A stretch of DNA of 64,000 nt from Lujinxingia vulgaris (GCF_007997005.1 NZ_VOSL01000025.1:8001-72000); one strand, 5' to 3'. Numbered from the stretch's first letter, positions 46,461 to 55,880 are shown. Notes: generated by a model not told the origin, from the sequence alone. Translations and numbers: made by a program.

Positions 46461-47699
46461 ATGACTCAGTTGAACTCGAAACCATCGAACGATCGACGCC
46501 TGCCCGTGACCGTCCTCTCCGGCTTTCTCGGGGCCGGAAAGACCACGCTGCTCAATCACGTGTTGAACAATCGCGAGGGGCTTCGTGTGGCGGTGATCGT
46601 CAACGATATGAGCGAGGTGAACGTGGACGCGGAGCTGATCGAGCGCGGCGGTGCAGCGCTCTCCCGCACCGAAGAGACGATGGTGGAGCTCTCCAACGGG
46701 TGCATCTGCTGCACGCTTCGCGACGATCTTTTGAGTGAGGTGCGACGGCTGGCCGAGGAGCAGCGCTTCGACTACCTGCTCATCGAATCGACCGGGATCT
46801 CGGAGCCGGTGCCGGTGGCCCAGACCTTCGTCTTTGAGGGGGAGGATGGCGAGTCGCTCTCCGACATCGCGCGCCTCGATACGATGGTGACCGTGGTGGA
46901 CGCGGCGAGCTTCTTGCGAGACTTTCGCGCGTCCGAGAGGTTGGAGGAGCGCGGCGCGTCGTTGGGAGAGGGGGACGAGCGCACCGTCACGGACCTGCTG
47001 ATCGAACAGGTCGAGTTTGCCGATGTGATCGTGCTCAACAAGACCGACCTCCTCGATGAGGAGGCGCTGGGGGAGGTGGAGGCGGTGATTGCCTCGCTCA
47101 ATCCGGGGGCGCGACGCCTTAAGGCGACGCGCGGGCGAGTGTCGCCGGGGGCGATCCTGAACACGGAGCTCTTTGACTTTGAGGACGCCATGAACTCCGC
47201 GGCCTGGATCCGTGAGCTGGCTGGCGAGCACACCCCGGAGACCGAGGAGTACGGGATCGGGAGCTTTGTCTACCGCGCTCGAAAGCCCTTTGACGCCGAG
47301 AAGATCTGGGCGTTCTTTCACGATGCGTCGCAGTGGAAGGGCGTGCTGCGTTCCAAAGGCTTTTTCTGGGTCGCCTCGGATCATCGCGCAGTCTATGAGT
47401 GGGCTCAGGCCGGGGGCGTCAGTGAGGTCAAGCCTATCGGGATGTGGTGGGGGGCGATTCCGCAGGAACACTGGGACTTTGAGCCCGCCGATCGCCCGGA
47501 CGCGCACCCGGAGTGGGACGAGCGTTATGGTGATCGCGCCCAGCAGATCGTGGTGATCGGACAGCATCTCGATCGCGAGGCGTTTTGCGCGCAGCTTGAT
47601 CAGTGCTTGCTCGACGATGAGCATCTCACGCAAAGCAGCGTGGTGTGGTCGTCTTTTCCTAACCCGCTGCCGGCGCTCGTGATGGGGGAAGCATCGTAA
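46461..47699 (+). CDS. CobW/COG0523 G3E GTPase, probable zinc metallochaperone
   Basis: 412 residues. [20 protein letters not shown] is the Walker [14 protein letters not shown] the metal-binding Cx[19 protein letters not shown] the Walker B/switch region and NKTDL the guanine motif. The CobW C-terminal domain follows. The protein delivers zinc to enzymes when the metal is scarce (ZigA/ZagA type). The two operator-like repeats upstream, as for Zur, favour zinc control. GGGAG seven bases before the ATG supports the start. It stands alone. Confidence 0.93.
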   Translation: MTQLNSKPSNDRRLPVTVLSGFLGAGKTTLLNHVLNNREGLRVAVIVNDMSEVNVDAELIERGGAALSRTEETMVELSNGCICCTLRDDLLSEVRRLAEEQRFDYLLIESTGISEPVPVAQTFVFEGEDGESLSDIARLDTMVTVVDAASFLRDFRASERLEERGASLGEGDERTVTDLLIEQVEFADVIVLNKTDLLDEEALGEVEAVIASLNPGARRLKATRGRVSPGAILNTELFDFEDAMNSAAWIRELAGEHTPETEEYGIGSFVYRARKPFDAEKIWAFFHDASQWKGVLRSKGFFWVASDHRAVYEWAQAGGVSEVKPIGMWWGAIPQEHWDFEPADRPDAHPEWDERYGDRAQQIVVIGQHLDREAFCAQLDQCLLDDEHLTQSSVVWSSFPNPLPALVMGEAS

Positions 47700-47828
47700 G
47701 GCCCACAGCGCCAGAGCGTCAGGCCAGCGCTTGACTTCCGGATGCCTCGCGCCGAATCTGTCGCGCGTTGCACCTGGTGAGTTCACGCATGCGTGAACAC
47801 AATGACCTGAACCTTTCGGACCTCACTC

Positions 47829-49199
47829 ATGACCACCACCTCATGGGCCTCCAGGCCGCTGGCCGGCTGGGGCCGTTACCCGATCGTCGAGGCGCTTTGC
47901 GCGCGCCCGGAGTCGCAGTTGCAGACGTTAAACGCGTTCAACGACCGCCAGGGCGACGCGATGCTCGCGCATGGTTTTGGGCGAAGTTACGGCGACGCCG
48001 CGCTGCTCAGCGAGGGGCGCGTGGTGCTGACGCGGCGACTTAAAAAGATGCTGGCCTTCGATGAGGTCAGCGGCGTGCTGCAGGTGGAAGCGGGGGTGAC
48101 CATCGGCGAGCTCATCGAGGTGTTTTTGCCCCGGGGATGGTTTGTTCCGGTGGTGCCGGGGACGCAGTTTGTGAGCGTCGGCGGGGCGATTGGCTGCAAC
48201 ATCCACGGCAAGAACCACGGCCACGCCGGCTGCTTTGGCGACCATGTGCGCGCGATGGAGGTGCTGCTGGCCAGCGGGGAGGTGGTGCGCTGCAGCCGCA
48301 AGCAGCACGACGACCTCTTCTGGGCCACGATCGGCGGGATGGGGCTGACCGGCATCATCCTCAACGCCGAGATTCAACTGCAGGCCGTGCAGAGCGGGGC
48401 GATCGACATGGAGTCGATCCGCTTTAACAACCTCGATGAGTTTTTTCAGATCAGCGAGGAGAGCACCGGCTACTTTCACACGGTCTCCTGGATCGACTGT
48501 GTGAAGGGGGGCGCGCAGATGGGGCGCGGGATCTTCATGCGGGGGAGGCACGCGTCAGCGCAGCAGGCCGCGACGCTCTCGGAGGGGCCGCTGGAGCGCG
48601 TCGTGGAGCTCGTCCAGCGCGCGCTGGACGGCCGCGTCTTTGAGTCGAACATGCTCCTGAACCGGGCGACCATCCGGCTCTTTAATGAGGCGTACTACCA
48701 CAAGCATCCGGCTGGCGAGCATCATTCGGTGGTGGGTTATCAGCCCTTCTTCTTCCCGCTGGATGCGGTGGAGAACTGGAACTACGTCTACGGCAAGCGC
48801 GGGTTCTTGCAGTACCAGATGGTCGTTCCGGAGCGCGAAGCGGTGCGCGACATTCTCAAAGTGATCTCCGAGAGCAAGATGGCGTCGTTTCTGGCGGTCA
48901 TCAAAGAGTTCGGGGATCAGGACCACGGGGGGCTCTCGTTTCCGTGTGCCGGGACCACTCTGGCCCTGGATTTTCCGAACTTCGGGGAGCCGCTGCTGAA
49001 GATGATGGACCGCCTCGATGCGCTGGTGGCGGAGGTCGGCGGGCGGATCTACCTGGGGAAAGACGCGCGGCTGAGCGCTGAGATGTTTCGGCGGATGTAT
49101 CCGCAGTGGGAGGCCTGGCGAGAGGTGCGGGATCGCTGGGATCCGCAGGGCGTGTTTCAATCCGATTTGAGCCGTCGCCTGGGTCTGACACCCGCTTAA
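47829..49199 (+). CDS. FAD-binding oxidoreductase, DprE1-like
   Basis: 456 residues, PCMH-type FAD fold. HGFGRSYGDAAL, VPVVPGTQFVSVGGAIGCN and IHGKNHGHAGCFGDHV are the DprE1 blocks (decaprenyl-phosphoryl-ribose 2-oxidase), and IGGMGLTGIIL follows. From memory, the Cys387 that benzothiazinones attack in M. tuberculosis corresponds to Ala here (TLALDFP), and Lys418 is kept (GKDARL). With the SDR next door it should epimerise a polyprenyl-phosphate or other ribosyl sugar. The start is less certain, since only a weak ribosome site precedes it. Confidence 0.88.
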   Translation: MTTTSWASRPLAGWGRYPIVEALCARPESQLQTLNAFNDRQGDAMLAHGFGRSYGDAALLSEGRVVLTRRLKKMLAFDEVSGVLQVEAGVTIGELIEVFLPRGWFVPVVPGTQFVSVGGAIGCNIHGKNHGHAGCFGDHVRAMEVLLASGEVVRCSRKQHDDLFWATIGGMGLTGIILNAEIQLQAVQSGAIDMESIRFNNLDEFFQISEESTGYFHTVSWIDCVKGGAQMGRGIFMRGRHASAQQAATLSEGPLERVVELVQRALDGRVFESNMLLNRATIRLFNEAYYHKHPAGEHHSVVGYQPFFFPLDAVENWNYVYGKRGFLQYQMVVPEREAVRDILKVISESKMASFLAVIKEFGDQDHGGLSFPCAGTTLALDFPNFGEPLLKMMDRLDALVAEVGGRIYLGKDARLSAEMFRRMYPQWEAWREVRDRWDPQGVFQSDLSRRLGLTPA

Positions 49200-49230
49200 A
49201 CGACGCATCCCCCATGCCTCTGGAGTTGTT

Positions 49231-49968
49231 ATGACTGTTCTGATCCTCGGGGCGACCTCGCCCATCGCTCAGGCTGTGGCCGATGTGTACGCCGCGGCCG
49301 GATGTTCGGTGGCCCTGGCCGCCCGTGATGTGGAGGAAGCGCGCCGCGCCGCCAGCGATCTGACGATCCGCTACGGTGTGGAGGCGCAGGGTTTTGCCTT
49401 CGATGCCTGTGACGCGTTTGAGCATCACAGCGCGCTTGTGAGCGAGGTGGAGGAGGCGTTGGGGCCGGTCGATGTCGCGCTTGTGGCCTTTGGGTTTATG
49501 GGCGACCAGCAGGCCTCCGAAGAGGATTTTGAGAAGGCGCGCCGGGTCATTGAGGTGAATTACACCGGCGCGGTCAGCGTGTGTGAGGCGGTGGCGCGGG
49601 CCATGGAGAGCCGGGGCGCAGGGAGCATCATCGGGCTCTCATCGGTTGCCGGGGAGCGGGGGCGCGCGTCGAATTACTTTTACGGGAGCGCCAAGGGGGC
49701 GTTGACGCTTTATCTGCAGGGGCTGCGTAATCGCCTGGCGTCGAAGAACGTGCACGTGATGACGGTGAAGCTCGGCTTTATCGATACGCCGATGACCTTT
49801 GAGCTCGAGACGGGCATCCCTGTGGCGAGCCCGCAGAAGGCCGCCAAGGCGATCTTTAACGCGCAGGGGCGTGGGGTCGAGACGTTTTATTACCCGCGCT
49901 TCTGGGGCGGGATCATGGGGGTGATCAAGTCGATCCCGGAAAAGATGTTTAAGCGTCTTTCGCTCTGA
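49231..49968 (+). CDS. SDR, DprE2-like
   Basis: 245 residues. LILGATSPIAQAVADVYAAAG is the nucleotide loop with the DprE2-like GATSPIA form; YGSAKGAL carries Tyr and Lys. It sits 31 bp after the DprE1-like gene. In actinobacteria the DprE1/DprE2 pair makes decaprenyl-phosphoryl-arabinose in two redox steps, and the pair is the best clue here. GGAG before the ATG supports the start. Confidence 0.87.
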   Translation: MTVLILGATSPIAQAVADVYAAAGCSVALAARDVEEARRAASDLTIRYGVEAQGFAFDACDAFEHHSALVSEVEEALGPVDVALVAFGFMGDQQASEEDFEKARRVIEVNYTGAVSVCEAVARAMESRGAGSIIGLSSVAGERGRASNYFYGSAKGALTLYLQGLRNRLASKNVHVMTVKLGFIDTPMTFELETGIPVASPQKAAKAIFNAQGRGVETFYYPRFWGGIMGVIKSIPEKMFKRLSL

Positions 49969-50012
49969 CTTCGCCCGTAAGCAATCAAGGTTCATCGACC
50001 TCGGGAGGCAAC

Positions 50013-50564
50013 ATGAGCAACGCCACTTCGACCGAACATATTGTGTTGCTGCGCGGCATCAACGTCGGCGGCGTGCGTCTGAAGATGGCGGAGCTGCGCG
50101 AGGCGCTGGAGCGGGCCGGCTTTGAGCAGGTGCGCACCGTGTTGGCCAGCGGCAATGTGGTGTTGGAGAGCGCCGAGAGCGATCCGGAGCAGGTCAAAGC
50201 ACAGGCTGAAGCGACGCTACGAGAGGCGTTTGGCTATGAGGCCTGGGTGGTCGTGACGTCCGCGGATGAGCTCAGCGAGGTGGTGCGAGGGTACCCCTTC
50301 GATGAAGATGATGAGGGCATGCAGCCCTACGTGATGTTCGCCTCGGAGTCCGCGTCACTCGATGCGCTCGAAGCGCTCGGCCCGAAGCTGGACGCGGAGG
50401 TGGAGCGCATCAAGAGGGCGCCGGCGGTGCTTTACTGGGAGGTCACGCGCGGCCAGTCGACCAAGAGTCGTCTGGGCAAAGAGGCCGCCCGGGTGCGCTA
50501 TAAGTCGACGACGACCACGCGTAACATGCGCACGCTGCGCAAGATCCTGGCGCTGACGCGCTGA
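50013..50564 (+). CDS. DUF1697-family protein
   Basis: 183 residues: IVLLRGINVGGVRLKMAELREALERAGF and VRTVLASGNVVLES are the DUF1697 hallmarks; TTTTRNMRTLRKIL ends it. Function unknown; the fold resembles ferredoxin-like RNA- or ligand-binding proteins. GGGAGG before the ATG supports the start. It follows DprE2 by 44 bp on the same strand. Confidence 0.87.
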   Translation: MSNATSTEHIVLLRGINVGGVRLKMAELREALERAGFEQVRTVLASGNVVLESAESDPEQVKAQAEATLREAFGYEAWVVVTSADELSEVVRGYPFDEDDEGMQPYVMFASESASLDALEALGPKLDAEVERIKRAPAVLYWEVTRGQSTKSRLGKEAARVRYKSTTTTRNMRTLRKILALTR

Positions 50565-50571
50565 GGCACGC

Positions 50572-51765
50572 TTACCAGCTGGAGCCTGCGCCGCCTCCCC
50601 CGGAGCTTCCGCCGCCAAAACTTCCCCCACCGCCGCGCCGACGGCTGCTACTTTTGGAACGTCGGCTGCTGCTTCCGCCACCGCCGCTGTAACTTCCGCC
50701 TCCGCCACCGAAGCTGCTCGAATCATCATCGTCGTCGCTGGATGAGCGGCTCGGTGAGGGTTTGGGTCTGGTGCGGCGAGGAATCGTGGTGGTGTAGGTG
50801 TGGGTATAAGGGCAATGCGCGCAGTCTACCGTGACGCGTTTTCGTCCGGTCGAATCGTAGGTGGGGTGACTGAGAATCTCATCGCGAGACGCGAGGGTGC
50901 GGTTTTTGCACTCGGGGCAATTGGCGTACCCGCTAAACCAGCCTGAGTTGGCGTGAATGCGCTGCACCCCGCAGTTTTCGCACTCGTAGACATCATAGTT
51001 CATAGAGCCGATCTTTTCTTCGGTCTCCTGACCCTCGTGCAGGTAGCCATCTTCTTCGTACTCTTCGAGGATGCGCATGGTGCTTTTGCACTTGGGGCAG
51101 GTTTGAAGCCACCTGGCGCGTGCAACGAAGCCAGCAATGCCGCCGGCTCCCAGAAGCCAGACCCACCAGGGCGTCCCCTGTGAGGACCGAGTTGGAGCAG
51201 GTTTGGTCGGTGGTTCGGGGGCGGGATCACGGGAGCCAGGTGTGGTGTGGCTCCCGAAGTTCGCTTCGCTTCTAAGTCGCCGGTCGAGGGCGAAGACGCC
51301 GGCAGTGAGACCGGCCGCGAAGTTGCCTTCACGAAAGCGGGGCACCATGTCGCGCTCCTGCATGACTTTAAGCCAGCCGTCGGTGAGCACGCCTTCGAGG
51401 CCGTAGCCGGTTTCCATTTCGAGACGACGCTCCTCGCTCACCAGCACGATGAGCAGGCCGTTATTCTCCTCAGCTTTGCCGACGCCCCAGTGGTTGAAAA
51501 GCTCGGTGGTGAAGTCTTTGGGCGTTGGCGAGTCGACAGACTCAACGGTGACCACCGCGATCTCAATGCCGGTATCGGCCTCAAGTTGGGTAAGCGCCCG
51601 GTTGATCGACTCGCGGTGAAAGGCGTCCAGGAGGTTCGCTTCATCGGCGACCCATTCCCTCCGTTCTTGAGGGTTGGGCACCTCTTCGGGGCTCATGGCG
51701 CTGGCCAGAGCCGGAAACATCAGCGTGATGACGAGGGGCAAGAGTCGCAGCGCGAGCATGGACAT
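50572..51765 (-). CDS. TPM-domain (YgcG-like) membrane protein, paralogue 1
   Basis: 397 residues. A signal peptide ends at ALASAMSP; a TPM domain (about 30-170; DTGIEIAVVTVESVDSPTPKD, LETGYGLEG, MVPRF) follows, then a transmembrane helix (WWVWLLGAGGIAGFV). Next come two zinc-ribbon-like Cys pairs (CPKCKSTM, CENCG, CPECKN, CAHCPY) and a Ser/Gly-rich tail ending in GSSW. TPM proteins aid membrane-protein or PSII biogenesis and are often next to LemA, as here. It is the first of three near copies. RSD/SR-rich tail differs from its sisters. Confidence 0.88.
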   Translation of the reverse strand: MSMLALRLLPLVITLMFPALASAMSPEEVPNPQERREWVADEANLLDAFHRESINRALTQLEADTGIEIAVVTVESVDSPTPKDFTTELFNHWGVGKAEENNGLLIVLVSEERRLEMETGYGLEGVLTDGWLKVMQERDMVPRFREGNFAAGLTAGVFALDRRLRSEANFGSHTTPGSRDPAPEPPTKPAPTRSSQGTPWWVWLLGAGGIAGFVARARWLQTCPKCKSTMRILEEYEEDGYLHEGQETEEKIGSMNYDVYECENCGVQRIHANSGWFSGYANCPECKNRTLASRDEILSHPTYDSTGRKRVTVDCAHCPYTHTYTTTIPRRTRPKPSPSRSSSDDDDDSSSFGGGGGSYSGGGGSSSRRSKSSSRRRGGGGSFGGGSSGGGGAGSSW

Positions 51766-51840
51766 CCAAAACCTGAAGGGGAAAGTGCGCAGCGCTTATC
51801 ATGTGGAGGTACGCGCTGCGTTTGAGAGGTTTGGGGCATA

Positions 51841-52950
51841 TCACCAGCTCGAGCCGGCACCACCGCCGCCGGAGCTGCCGCCCCCGAAACTTCCTCCGCC
51901 ACCACCGCCGGAGAAACCTCCGCCACCTCCGCCGGAGATACCCCCGCCGGAAGAGCTTGATGAAGCGTGGGTGAGTCGCGGTAACGTGACCCTCGTGCGA
52001 CTGAGATGGTCGCAATGGGCGCATCTTACTATGACTTCTTTGATGCCCGTCGATGTGTAGGTGGGTTTTTGGATCACGTCGTGGTGCGACTTGAGTGTGC
52101 GATGTGAGCAGTCCGGGCACGCTGCGAAGCCGCTAAACCAGTGCGAGATACCCTGGATTCGAAGATCGCCGCAGGACTGACACTCGTAGACGTCATAGCT
52201 GATCGAACCGATGGACTCCTCGGTCTGCTTGCCACCTTCGAGGTGATCGTCCTCTTCGTGTTCTTCGAGAAGTCGCATGGTGCCTTTGCATTTCGGGCAG
52301 GTACGCATCCACTTGTAGCGCGCGGCTGCGGTGCAGCCGACGACGCCGAAGACTCCCAAGAGCCAACCCCACAATGGTATTTTTGGCAAGGAGGGGGATC
52401 GGGTCGAGGAAGCGCTGAGGTTGTCGTCACCCTCGCTGTCGATGAACTCGAGAGGATCTTCTCGAAGTCTTCGATCGACGGCGAAGATGCCGTCTTTCAG
52501 ACCGCCGGCGAAGTCGCCCTCTCGGAAGCGGGGCACCATCTCGCGCTCTTGCATCGTCTTGAGCCAGCCGTCGGTGAGAACGCCTTCGAGGCCGTAGCCG
52601 GTCTCCATCTCCAGACGCCGTTCTCCGGTGACAAGCACGATCAAGAGTCCGTTGTCCAAGTCCGCTTTGCCGATGCCCCAGAGGTTAAAGAGTTCGGTGG
52701 TGAAGTCTTTGGGCGTTGGTGAGTCGACGGAGCGCACGGTGACTACAGTGATCTCAATGCCAGTGTGGGCCTCGAGATGAGTAAGCGCCCGGTTGATTGA
52801 CTTGTGGTGAGAGGAGTCCAGAAGACCGGCTTCATCGGCGATCCACTCGCCGCGTTCTCGGGGGTTGGGCACCTCTTCGGGGCTCATGGCGCTGGCCATG
52901 GCCGGAAGCATCAGTGTGATGAGCAGGGGCAGTAGTCGCAGCGAGACCAT
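51841..52950 (-). CDS. TPM-domain (YgcG-like) membrane protein, paralogue 2
   Basis: 369 residues, the same layout as its neighbours: signal peptide ending AMASAMSPEEVPNP, TPM domain (IEITVVTVRSVDSPTPKD, LFNLWGIGKADLDN, LEGVLTDG), a helix at about 190-210, zinc-ribbon Cys pairs (CPKCKGTM, CQSCG, CPDCSH, CAHCDH) and a glycine-rich tail ending GSSW. The start at 52950 puts a normal signal peptide first; the frame stays open for 49 codons more. It is separated from its sisters by short gaps, hence a tandem triplication. Confidence 0.86.
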   Translation of the reverse strand: MVSLRLLPLLITLMLPAMASAMSPEEVPNPRERGEWIADEAGLLDSSHHKSINRALTHLEAHTGIEITVVTVRSVDSPTPKDFTTELFNLWGIGKADLDNGLLIVLVTGERRLEMETGYGLEGVLTDGWLKTMQEREMVPRFREGDFAGGLKDGIFAVDRRLREDPLEFIDSEGDDNLSASSTRSPSLPKIPLWGWLLGVFGVVGCTAAARYKWMRTCPKCKGTMRLLEEHEEDDHLEGGKQTEESIGSISYDVYECQSCGDLRIQGISHWFSGFAACPDCSHRTLKSHHDVIQKPTYTSTGIKEVIVRCAHCDHLSRTRVTLPRLTHASSSSSGGGISGGGGGGFSGGGGGGSFGGGSSGGGGAGSSW

Positions 52951-53029
52951 GAAAGGACCAAAACGAGAGGAGGAGTGAATAGCGGCTATGGCGCTGCGTG
53001 AGGCGCTGCGCCTAAGTGATCGAGTTACG

Positions 53030-54115
53030 TTACCAGCTGGAGCCTGCGCCACCGCCCCCGGAGCTTCCGCCGCCAAAACTTCCCCCGCCACCGCCACCGC
53101 TGGAGAAGCCCCCGCCCGACGACGATGAGGTGGAGCGGGTGCGTTTGGGGATCGTCACCGTGAAGGTGCGGGTGTGCGGGCAATGAGCGCAGGTGACGGT
53201 GACGCGTTTGCTGCCTGTGGAGGTGTAGGTCGGCTGGCGTGTGACGTTGGACTCCGAGGCCAGGGTTCGGTTTTTACACTCCGGGCAGTTTGCGTAGCCG
53301 CTGAACCAGCGCGTGTTGGCGTGCACGCGTTGCACGCCGCACGAGGCACACTCAAAGACCTCGTAATTGATCGATGCGACCGCCTCTTCGGTGATCTGTC
53401 CGGGGTTGAGGTAGGCGTCATCTTCGTCTTCTTCGAGGACGCGCATGGTGTCTTTGCATTGGGGGCAGGTCTTTAGCCATTTGCGGCGCGCGACTGCGGC
53501 GGCGACACCGCCGGCGCCCAGAAGCCAGCCCCAGGGGGGAAGGGTGGGGGCCCCCGAAGAGCGACGGGATGAGGAGGTGGGCTCGGAGGGCGGAGAGGAT
53601 GAAGGTGCGAGAGGCCTGGCCGGGGCGCGCAACTGCTGGTCGACGGCGAAGATGCCCGCGGAGAGGCCCTGGTCGAAGTCACCCTGGCGAAAATGAGGCA
53701 CCATCTCGCGCTCCTGCATCACCTTAAGCCAGCCGTCGGTCAGGGTGGCTTCCAGGCCGTATCCGGTCTCCATCTCCAGGCGACGCTCACCGGTCACGAG
53801 CACAATCAGGAGCCCGTTGTCCGCGTCGGCTTGGCCCACGCCCCAGAGGTTAAAGAGCTCGGTGGTGAAGTCTTTGGGCGTCGGCGAACTGACGGAGGGC
53901 ACGGTGACGACAGCGACCTCCGCGCCGGTTTGCGCCTCGAGCTCCGTCAGCACGCTGTTGATCTGGGAGATCTTGGCGTCATCCAGAAGACCCGCTTCGT
54001 CGGAGATCCAGCCGCCGCTGTGGCGGGGGTTGGGCACCTCCTCGGGGCTCATCGCGCTGGCGAGTGTCGGAAGGACAAGTGTGACGAACACAACAGCAAG
54101 TCGAAGCGCGAGCAT
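53030..54115 (-). CDS. TPM-domain (YgcG-like) membrane protein, paralogue 3
   Basis: 361 residues. Signal peptide (LTLASAMSP type), TPM domain (TGAEVAVVTVPSVSSPTPKD, LFNLWGVGQADADN), transmembrane helix near 190, zinc-ribbon Cys pairs (CPQCKDTM, CASCG, CPECKN, CAHCPH), Gly/Ser-rich tail ending GSSW. The ATG at 54115 gives the signal peptide, although the frame is open to 54388. It is the copy next to the LemA-like gene, with a 61-bp gap. Confidence 0.86.
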   Translation of the reverse strand: MLALRLAVVFVTLVLPTLASAMSPEEVPNPRHSGGWISDEAGLLDDAKISQINSVLTELEAQTGAEVAVVTVPSVSSPTPKDFTTELFNLWGVGQADADNGLLIVLVTGERRLEMETGYGLEATLTDGWLKVMQEREMVPHFRQGDFDQGLSAGIFAVDQQLRAPARPLAPSSSPPSEPTSSSRRSSGAPTLPPWGWLLGAGGVAAAVARRKWLKTCPQCKDTMRVLEEDEDDAYLNPGQITEEAVASINYEVFECASCGVQRVHANTRWFSGYANCPECKNRTLASESNVTRQPTYTSTGSKRVTVTCAHCPHTRTFTVTIPKRTRSTSSSSGGGFSSGGGGGGSFGGGSSGGGGAGSSW

Positions 54116-54176
54116 GGGCAGGCCGGGGGGTGAGAGCAGCGGGTCCGTGAAGGGGCAATTGAGGATGCGACCGCAC

Positions 54177-54773
54177 CTAATTCGGCGGGGCGGTGTCGTG
54201 ATCGAGCGGCACCATGCTCGGCAGGCTCCCGCCGGTGAGCATGGAGGCCGGTGGTAGTCGCACCGCGCGGTTGTAGCGAGCCGCCGCCTCATTGAAGCGC
54301 TGGGTGGCCACGCGCACGCGATTCTCCGCGCCGATGAGCTCGGCCTGCTTGTCGAGGGAGTCGGGCAGATCACGGTAATGCGCCTCAACGGAGGCCTGCC
54401 GCGCCTTCTGGTTGGCGACCTCGGCCTGGTGCTGCTCGACCTCCGCGTAGAGGTCGTTCAGACGCGAGGTGGTGGAGCTGTAGCTCACCGCCCCGGCCAC
54501 CAGGATCAGCACCAGAATGCCACCGATGATCGCGAGCATGCGTTGCCTTCGGTTTTTCTGGCGGATGGCGGCGATGGTCTCGGCGCGCCGCTCTTCCTGT
54601 AACTTCTGATGGGCGCGATCGATGAAGTCGGCCGGGATGCCGACCTCGGCGCCGACCTCGCGCATCTCCTCGAGCGTAAGCTCGTTTCGGGCCTTCTCGC
54701 GCAGACGCTCGGCGGTGGCGATGATGTCGTCGACGTCGTCGTAATCGACGGTGGGATCGGGCGGGGAGCTCAT
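54177..54773 (-). CDS. single-pass membrane protein with a LemA-like C-terminal segment
   Basis: 198 residues. A cytoplasmic helical part (1-78; ELTLEEMREVGAEVGIPADFI), one transmembrane helix (MLAIIGGILVLILVAGAVSY), then a coiled coil (LNDLYAEVEQHQAEVANQKA). At the end AENRVRVATQRFNEAAARYN is the LemA signature segment. LemA is usually linked to TPM/YgcG genes, as with the three copies downstream, so this likely works with them at the envelope. Confidence 0.78.
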   Translation of the reverse strand: MSSPPDPTVDYDDVDDIIATAERLREKARNELTLEEMREVGAEVGIPADFIDRAHQKLQEERRAETIAAIRQKNRRQRMLAIIGGILVLILVAGAVSYSSTTSRLNDLYAEVEQHQAEVANQKARQASVEAHYRDLPDSLDKQAELIGAENRVRVATQRFNEAAARYNRAVRLPPASMLTGGSLPSMVPLDHDTAPPN

Positions 54774-54803
54774 CGAGGTCGGTCCTTATCGGGGCATCGT
54801 GCG

Positions 54804-54837
54804 GGCGCCCGCGCGGCGCAGACGAAGCGCGGGCGCC
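54804..54837. other. 11-bp GC hairpin between genes
   Basis: GGCGCCCGCGC (54804-54814) and its perfect reverse complement (54827-54837) with a 12-base loop, right after the NTF2-like gene. There is no T run, so a processing or RNA-stability structure is as likely as a terminator. Confidence 0.5.
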
Positions 54838-54858
54838 GCAGATCAGGGCAAAAGCAGA

Positions 54859-55227
54859 TCAGTCGTCCTTTAAGGGAAGCACAAAGGCCTTGATGCCCGC
54901 AACTTTAGGTTCGGATTCGCCGCGCAACGCGTAGAGGTCGCAGAAGGCGAAATGATACTCTTTCCCCGCGGCGTTGCGGGTGCGCATCGTTCCGTGGACG
55001 GCGCCTTTGCCCTCGCTGAAAATGATGTCATCGACGTGCATCTCCAGAGTCGTCATGCCCTCCATCTGCTTCATGGCGCGGGTGAAGGCGGCCTTCCCCT
55101 CAATAATGGGCTCGCCCACCATCTCCCAGCGCACGTCGTCGGTGACGTTGTCGAGGATGAAGTTCAGGTCCGGGGCGATAAAGGCGTTGTTGTAAGCGCG
55201 AAGAAAGTCGAGGTGCGTCTGGCTCAT
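54859..55227 (-). CDS. SnoaL/NTF2-like protein
   Basis: 122 residues: FLRAYNNAFIAPDLNFILDNVTDDVRWEMVGEP is the opening of a nuclear transport factor 2-like cone fold, with WEMVGEP and GAVHGTMRTRNAAGKEYHFAFCDLYAL. These small proteins bind hydrophobic molecules or act as polyketide-cyclase-like enzymes. AAGGAGG before the ATG supports the start. It is 43 bp after the GyrI-like gene; same strand. Confidence 0.85.
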   Translation of the reverse strand: MSQTHLDFLRAYNNAFIAPDLNFILDNVTDDVRWEMVGEPIIEGKAAFTRAMKQMEGMTTLEMHVDDIIFSEGKGAVHGTMRTRNAAGKEYHFAFCDLYALRGESEPKVAGIKAFVLPLKDD

Positions 55228-55270
55228 GGTGTCCTCCTTTGGGTTGTGATCCGGCGATGTGCGATGCGCT

Positions 55271-55738
55271 TTACGCGTCCAGAGGACGGTAAAGGTCGGT
55301 GCGCCACTTCGCGGGTGAAGGCTCGTTATGCGGACCGACCGTATAGCTCTCCCAGAAGGTCTGCGCTGTGCTCAGCGCCTGATCGGATATCCAGGATTCA
55401 AACGCGGCCCACGACGCACTGAGACCGTCGTAGGGGCCTACGTGCGTGGCGTGGGCAACGCGCGGGCAGGCCGGGAGCTCGCCGGCTTTCACTCGGCCTG
55501 TAGGCGAAACAGGCCTGGCGACAGGAAGGCCGACCTCGAAATCGAAATGCGTGGTGGGCACGGAGAAGTGATGCGCAAAGGCCGGTCCAACAGGCTCAAG
55601 CCCCTGAGCCTGGAGGGTGGCGACGATCTCGTCGATCGCCGGTCCGAAGACCTGCTGCATCTCTTCGCAGGGGACCTTCAGGTGGATCACGGCGGCATGA
55701 AGGTTGTCTGTGGCGATAACTTCGGGAGCATGGAGCAT
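55271..55738 (-). CDS. GyrI-like / AraC effector-binding domain protein
   Basis: 155 residues: VIHLKVPCEEMQQVFGPAIDEIVATL begins a GyrI-like beta-alpha fold, followed by RVAHATHVGPYDGLSASWAAFESWI, the standard VGPY motif. Such stand-alone domains bind drug-like or hydrophobic small molecules. The ATG at 55738 follows GAGG by five bases; the frame stays open up to 56212 on top of the DUF4259 gene. Confidence 0.87.
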   Translation of the reverse strand: MLHAPEVIATDNLHAAVIHLKVPCEEMQQVFGPAIDEIVATLQAQGLEPVGPAFAHHFSVPTTHFDFEVGLPVARPVSPTGRVKAGELPACPRVAHATHVGPYDGLSASWAAFESWISDQALSTAQTFWESYTVGPHNEPSPAKWRTDLYRPLDA

Positions 55739-55880
55739 GGTGACCTCGGGGGGCTTAAGGTTGACTGTGGGATGCGCCCCCTTGGCGCATCTACTCCCTG
55801 GTCGAAGGGCATGCTTTAAGATCGACACATCGTCTGCGTGCGCCTGACTGAATCGAGCTGCAGGGGGCTCAGAGCGGCAC

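Noticed and set aside
46443-47786. 447-codon minus-strand frame
   Set aside because: Complete antisense of the CobW GTPase, which has all GTPase motifs; a GC-rich codon shadow.
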